The notes below the pieces were generated by a model, which saw only the letters and a program-made list of their open reading frames with translations, made no database searches and had not been told where the DNA came from. Source: Thiohalobacter sp. (GTDB lineage: Bacteria; Pseudomonadota; Gammaproteobacteria; Thiohalobacterales; Thiohalobacteraceae). Taken from it: a stretch of DNA of 63,924 nucleotides. Positions 60,161-63,924 of the stretch are shown here, in pieces (position 1 is the stretch's first letter; the number at the start of each line of letters is the position of its first letter). A program made the translations under genes and the position numbers. The DNA lies in the NCBI RefSeq assembly GCF_027000115.1, contig NZ_JALTON010000021.1, positions 1 to 63,924 on the forward strand, in the 5' to 3' direction.

Positions 60161-61484
60161 AGACGATCCCGGCCTGCAGACCCAGCTCAAGTGGTGTTTC
60201 GAAGGTTACCAGGTGATCATCGCGGGCGATCGCGAGGCCGCGCTGACCGAACTGGAAAAGCATCCCTTTCCGGTCATGACGCTCGACCTGGGCCTGCCGC
60301 CGGACGAGTCCGGCACGAGTGAGGGTTTCGCAACGCTCGAAGCCGTGGTCGAGCGGTATCCTCATACCAAGGTCATCGTCGTGACCGGTAACAACGAACG
60401 CGACAATGCGTTGCGCGCGGTGGCGCTTGGCGCCTATGACTTTTTCTACAAGCCCATCGACTCGGATCTGCTGGGTTTCATCGTCAATCGGGCCTACCGG
60501 CTGCATGAACTCGAGACCGAGAACCGTCGCCTGCATACCCAGGGTGGCGATTCGCCGTTGGAAGGCGTGCTCACCGGCAGCCCCGAGATGCTCCAGGTCT
60601 GCCGCACCATCGAAAAGGTCGCGCCCGCGGACGCCACCGTGCTGGTGCTGGGTGAGAGCGGCACCGGCAAGGAACTGATGGCGCGTTCGCTGCATGGCCT
60701 CAGTGGCCGTGCCGACGGACCCTTCGTGGCCATCAACTGCGCGGCCATTCCCGAGAACCTGCTGGAAAGCGAGCTGTTCGGCTACGAGAAGGGTGCCTTC
60801 ACCGGTGCCGCCAAGACCACCCCGGGCAAGATCGAGACCGCCAGCGGCGGCACCCTGTTCCTGGACGAGGTCGGTGACCTGCCCATGGCATTGCAGGCCA
60901 AGCTGCTGCGCTTCCTTCAGGAGCGCACCATAGAGCGCGTCGGCGGACGCAAGGAGATTCCCGTGGATGTACGCGTGGTCTGCGCGACCCACAAGGATCT
61001 GTCCGCCCAGATCAAGGAAGGGGGTTTTCGCGAGGATCTCTACTACCGGATCAGCGAGATCACGGTGCGCATCCCGCCCTTGCGGGAGCGCGCGGGAGAC
61101 GTGCTGCTGCTGGCGCGCGCCTTCCTGGAAAAGTTTGCCAAGCAGCACGGCAACAAGGCGCATACCTTCAGCAAGGATGCGCTCGCCGCCCTGGAAGCCT
61201 ACCACTGGCCCGGAAACGTGCGGGAACTCGAGAACCGGGTCAAGCGTGCGGTGATCATGGCCGAGGAAAAGCAGATCAGCGCCCATGATCTGGAACTCGG
61301 CGCGGGCAATGGTGGCGAGAGCCAGACCTTCGATCTGCGCGAGATCCGGGAACAGGCCGAACGCCAGGCCATTCTGCGCGCCATGGGGCATGTCGGTGGC
61401 AAGATCTCCCAGGCCGCGGAGCTTCTCGGCGTGAGCCGGCCGACCATGTACGACCTGCTCAAGAAGTACAACCTGAAGGACTGA
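60126..61484 (+). CDS. prsR: PEP-CTERM-box sigma-54-dependent response regulator PrsR
   Basis: A 452-residue NtrC-type activator. The receiver domain carries the phospho-aspartate in VMTLDLGLPPDESG, the AAA+ domain has GESGTGKELMARS and the sigma-54 contact loop GAFTGA, and the C-terminal Fis-type HTH is ISQAAELLGVSRPTMYDLL. It is expected to activate exosortase substrate and EPS genes with RpoN. ATG 60126 lies inside prsK, so the pair is tightly coupled. Confidence 0.96.
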   Translation: MTDDSRKLLVVEDDPGLQTQLKWCFEGYQVIIAGDREAALTELEKHPFPVMTLDLGLPPDESGTSEGFATLEAVVERYPHTKVIVVTGNNERDNALRAVALGAYDFFYKPIDSDLLGFIVNRAYRLHELETENRRLHTQGGDSPLEGVLTGSPEMLQVCRTIEKVAPADATVLVLGESGTGKELMARSLHGLSGRADGPFVAINCAAIPENLLESELFGYEKGAFTGAAKTTPGKIETASGGTLFLDEVGDLPMALQAKLLRFLQERTIERVGGRKEIPVDVRVVCATHKDLSAQIKEGGFREDLYYRISEITVRIPPLRERAGDVLLLARAFLEKFAKQHGNKAHTFSKDALAALEAYHWPGNVRELENRVKRAVIMAEEKQISAHDLELGAGNGGESQTFDLREIREQAERQAILRAMGHVGGKISQAAELLGVSRPTMYDLLKKYNLKD

Positions 61485-62096
61485 GTCGGGAGGCGGGGTC
61501 CGGGATCATCCGCCGCGTTACCCGCGGCAGGATGGGCAAAGCGAAGCGTGCCCATCGGAAAAAACGACAAGAGCGCCACGGATGACACGGAAGGCACGGA
61601 CAGGGTGAGTGCTCGCCCGGGCACGCCGGGTAGGATGGGCAAAGGAGCGCGGCGACGTGCCCATCAACGCACTTACGGTTTGCATTACCGGACGGGCGTC
61701 ACACCATTCACCTTTTTCCGCCCCTGCCGGGCGGGTTACCTTTCTTTGCCCGACTGAAGAAAAGCAACCAAAAGAAAGGCCGTCCCGCTGCGATGCTCGG
61801 GGTGGCAGAGGGGACCCGAACCCGGGTCCGCGGCCGGACTGGCTGCGAGCCGGCCCAGCTTCATTCTTCTTTCCGTGTCGTCCGTGGCGCTCTTTTCAGG
61901 TTCTTTCTGATGGGTATGCTTCGCTCTGGCTATCCTGGCCGGGCTGACCGGACGGGTGTTCACTCTGGCTGTGCTTTCCGTCTCATGCGATGGGCACGCT
62001 TCGCTTTGCCCATCCTACGTGGGGTGACGGTGCGGGGATTCACCCTGTCCGTGCCTTCCGTGTCATCCGTGGCGCTCTTGCCGGTTTCCTTGTTTG
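61485..62096. repeat. Repeat-filled intergenic region
   Basis: 612 bp without a gene. It contains REP-like hairpins at 61527-61556 (reverse), 61630-61665 (reverse), 61909-61938 (degraded) and 61989-62018 (forward). Two opposed copies of TCCGTGCCTTCCGTGTCATC-type sequence (61565-61600 reverse; 62050-62080 forward), plus TTCCGTGTCGTCCGTGGCGC at 61871, are present. A TTTCTTTGCCC...CCAAAAGAAAGG element (about 61729-61781) is related to those at 13040 and 13226. Confidence 0.85.
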
Positions 62097-63924
62097 TTAT
62101 TCCCCGAACGCCGCCCTGATGTGGGCGGCGAATTCCTCCGGCGCCATGTAGCCCATCACCCGGTGGCGCGACAGTTCCAGCCCATTCCGGTCGAAGAAGA
62201 GGATGCTCGGCGGGCCGATGAGGCCGAAGTGCTTGAGCAGCGCTTTGTCGATGTCGTCGTTGGCGGTGACGTCGGCCTTGAGCAGCACGCTGTTGGCCAG
62301 TGCGGCCTGCACGGCGGGGTCGCTGAAGGTGTATTTCTCCATGCGGTGACACTCGGTGCACCAGTCGGCGTAGAAGTCGATCATCACGGTCTTGCCCTGG
62401 GCGCTGGCCTCGGCGATCGCGGCCTCCAGATCGCTGAGGCTCTTGATGGTGCGAAACTGTAGGGTGGCCGGGTTCTGCGCGGTTGCGCCGCCCCCGCCGG
62501 CTACGGCAAAGGTGCCGCGCAGCGGCTGGTAGATGTCACGGGCGCCAGCAGCGACGCCCACCAGCATGATGATGCCGTAGGCCAGTACCAGCACCCCGAA
62601 ACCCTTGCGCAGCTTTTGCCAACCGGTGGCATCCACGTCCAGCCGCTCCAGCGCGCCCAGGTACACGGCGCTGATGATCAGCAACGCCGCCCACAGCAGC
62701 AGGCTGACGGTGACGGGCAGGATGCGCTCCAGCATCCAGATGGCGACCGCCAGCAGCAGCATGCCGAACACGGCCTTGATGGCGTTCATCCAGTCGCCGG
62801 CCTGGGGCAGGAACTTGCCGGCGCCGGTGCCGATGGCGAGCAGGGGTACGCCCATGCCGAGACTGAGGGCGAACAGGGCCAGGCCGCCGAGCACCGGGTC
62901 TCCGGTCTGGCTGATGTAGATGAGCGCCCCGGCCAGCGGCGCGGCAACGCAGGGTCCGACGATCAGCGCCGAGAGGAAGCCCATGATGGCGGCGCCGGCG
63001 AGGGTCCCGCCCTTCTGGCGGTTGCTGAGCTCGCTCAGCCGGCTCTGCAGGACAGCCGGCATCTGCAGGTCATAGAAACCGAACATGGACAAGGCCAGAA
63101 GCACGAACACGGCGGCGAAGGCAGACAGGATCCAGGGGTTCTGGAAGGCTGCCTGCAGGTTCTCGCCCGTCAGACCCGCGATGATGCCCGCTGCGGTGTA
63201 GGTCAGGGCCATGGCCAGCACGTAGGCCAGTGAGAGGGAGAAGGCGCGTCCGGTGGTAATGTGCCGACCCTGGCCGACGATGATGCTGGAAAGAATCGGG
63301 ATCATCGGGAACACGCAGGGCGTGAAGGCCAGCAGCAGACCGAAACCGAAGAAGGAAATCAGGGTGAGCAGGGTGTCGCCGCTGGCGAGTCGCGCGGCGA
63401 TGCGGTCCTGTTCGGTGACCGGTGCTGCGGGCATCGCGCTGTCGGCCGTGCTGCGGTCGGTGGTGGCGATCTTGTCCACAGCCGGCAGGGTCAGTTTCAC
63501 CTGCTTGTTTTGTGGCGGATAACAGACACCGGCCTCCGCGCAGCCCTGGTAGCCGACCACCAGGGTAAATTCGGTGGCCGCGGCATCGTTGCGCAGGAAG
63601 CGCACGCGGGCCTCGACATTGTCGTGGTAGACCTCGACGCGCCCGAAGATTTCGTCGTCCTTGATCTTGCCCGGTGGCAGATCGAATCCGGCGACCTCCA
63701 GGCTGTCGTTGCCGATGATGGTGAACTTGAACTTGTCGCGATACAGGTAGTAGCCCGGCGCGATTTGCCAGCCCACCGCGACTTCGTCGGCAGTAGGCGT
63801 GGCGACGGTCATGCGGAAGGCTTCGTCGACCGGCAGCAGGTCGTCACCGCTGCCCAGGCCCAGCTTGGTGCCCAGATCGCGCAGCGCCTGCAAGGGGGTG
63901 GCGGCATCGGCGTCGGGGGCAGGG
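62097..63924 (-). CDS. dsbD: Thiol:disulfide interchange protein DsbD (5' end outside the window)
   Basis: At least 609 residues, reading open through the right window edge, so the signal peptide is missing. Domains in order are: periplasmic DsbD-alpha with GYQGCAEAGVCYPP (redox cysteines), an eight-helix membrane domain with FTPCVFPMIPILSSIIVGQ and GPCVAAPLAGALIY, and a C-terminal thioredoxin domain with YADWCTECHRMEKYTF. It carries electrons from cytoplasmic thioredoxin to periplasmic DsbC/DsbG and cytochrome c maturation. An ATG-like start inside the window is not the true one, since alpha-domain sequence continues upstream of it. Confidence 0.95.
   Translation of the reverse strand, partial: PAPDADAATPLQALRDLGTKLGLGSGDDLLPVDEAFRMTVATPTADEVAVGWQIAPGYYLYRDKFKFTIIGNDSLEVAGFDLPPGKIKDDEIFGRVEVYHDNVEARVRFLRNDAAATEFTLVVGYQGCAEAGVCYPPQNKQVKLTLPAVDKIATTDRSTADSAMPAAPVTEQDRIAARLASGDTLLTLISFFGFGLLLAFTPCVFPMIPILSSIIVGQGRHITTGRAFSLSLAYVLAMALTYTAAGIIAGLTGENLQAAFQNPWILSAFAAVFVLLALSMFGFYDLQMPAVLQSRLSELSNRQKGGTLAGAAIMGFLSALIVGPCVAAPLAGALIYISQTGDPVLGGLALFALSLGMGVPLLAIGTGAGKFLPQAGDWMNAIKAVFGMLLLAVAIWMLERILPVTVSLLLWAALLIISAVYLGALERLDVDATGWQKLRKGFGVLVLAYGIIMLVGVAAGARDIYQPLRGTFAVAGGGGATAQNPATLQFRTIKSLSDLEAAIAEASAQGKTVMIDFYADWCTECHRMEKYTFSDPAVQAALANSVLLKADVTANDDIDKALLKHFGLIGPPSILFFDRNGLELSRHRVMGYMAPEEFAAHIRAAFGE

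Overview
The window is a GC-rich chromosomal segment. It probably comes from a gammaproteobacterial chemolithoautotroph: it has a type I phosphoribulokinase (Calvin cycle), TrmB, TamA/TamB, YggX, MutY, DsbD and a complete PEP-CTERM/exosortase exopolysaccharide (EPS) locus. The exact genus cannot be fixed from sequence reading alone.

Layout. 1-12.9 kb: phosphoribulokinase (minus), a SulP anion transporter with an unusual coiled-coil insertion, an NhaD-type antiporter preceded by a large palindromic MITE-like element, trmB (minus), the tamA-tamB pair and an MscS channel. 12.9-13.4 kb is a tandemly duplicated repeat block. 13.4-19.3 kb: thiG and thiS (minus), an acyl-CoA synthetase and a long periplasmic TPR protein. 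19.3-22.0 kb: a tRNA-Gly(CCC) gene split in its anticodon stem by a 2,585-nt group II intron that encodes a reverse transcriptase/maturase with an HNH domain and also carries a second, intact tRNA-Gly(CCC). 22.1-33.1 kb: a lone GspE/PilB-type ATPase, a host-attachment-family protein (minus), AsmA, an SRPBCC protein, mutY-yggX, tRNA-Phe, a parDE module, tRNA-Ala(CGC), a small membrane protein and a phosphohexomutase. 33.1-33.7 kb: a higBA module.

34.1-61.5 kb is the EPS/PEP-CTERM locus: a fused ATP sulfurylase/APS kinase, a WecG-type transferase, two fused or multidomain proteins, a Wzy-like polymerase, a GT4, a secreted glycoside-hydrolase-like protein, a minus-strand block (sulfotransferase, methyltransferase, acyltransferase, Wzx flippase), a fused exosortase-EpsI, a WecA/MraY-type initiating transferase, gmd and fcl for GDP-fucose, and the prsT-prsK-prsR regulatory end. 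The genes describe synthesis of a lipid-linked, fucose-containing, probably sulfated polymer, its flipping and polymerisation, coupled to exosortase sorting of PEP-CTERM proteins and under PrsK/PrsR control. The central sugar-assembly genes are visibly more AT-rich than the flanks, as expected for exchanged serotype-like DNA. The window ends inside dsbD (minus).

The most striking element is the split tRNA-Gly. The intron's EBS1 and EBS2 pair perfectly with the tRNA exon, whereas the intact tRNA it carries has the loop-closing anticodon-stem pair flipped, which keeps the tRNA fold but puts a mismatch into both EBS pairings. This looks like a selfish element carrying an 'immune' copy of the gene it interrupts. 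Several dispersed repeat families are also present: paired REP-like hairpins, heptad repeats that begin at stop codons, and a decayed four-helix-bundle gene cassette between gmd and fcl.
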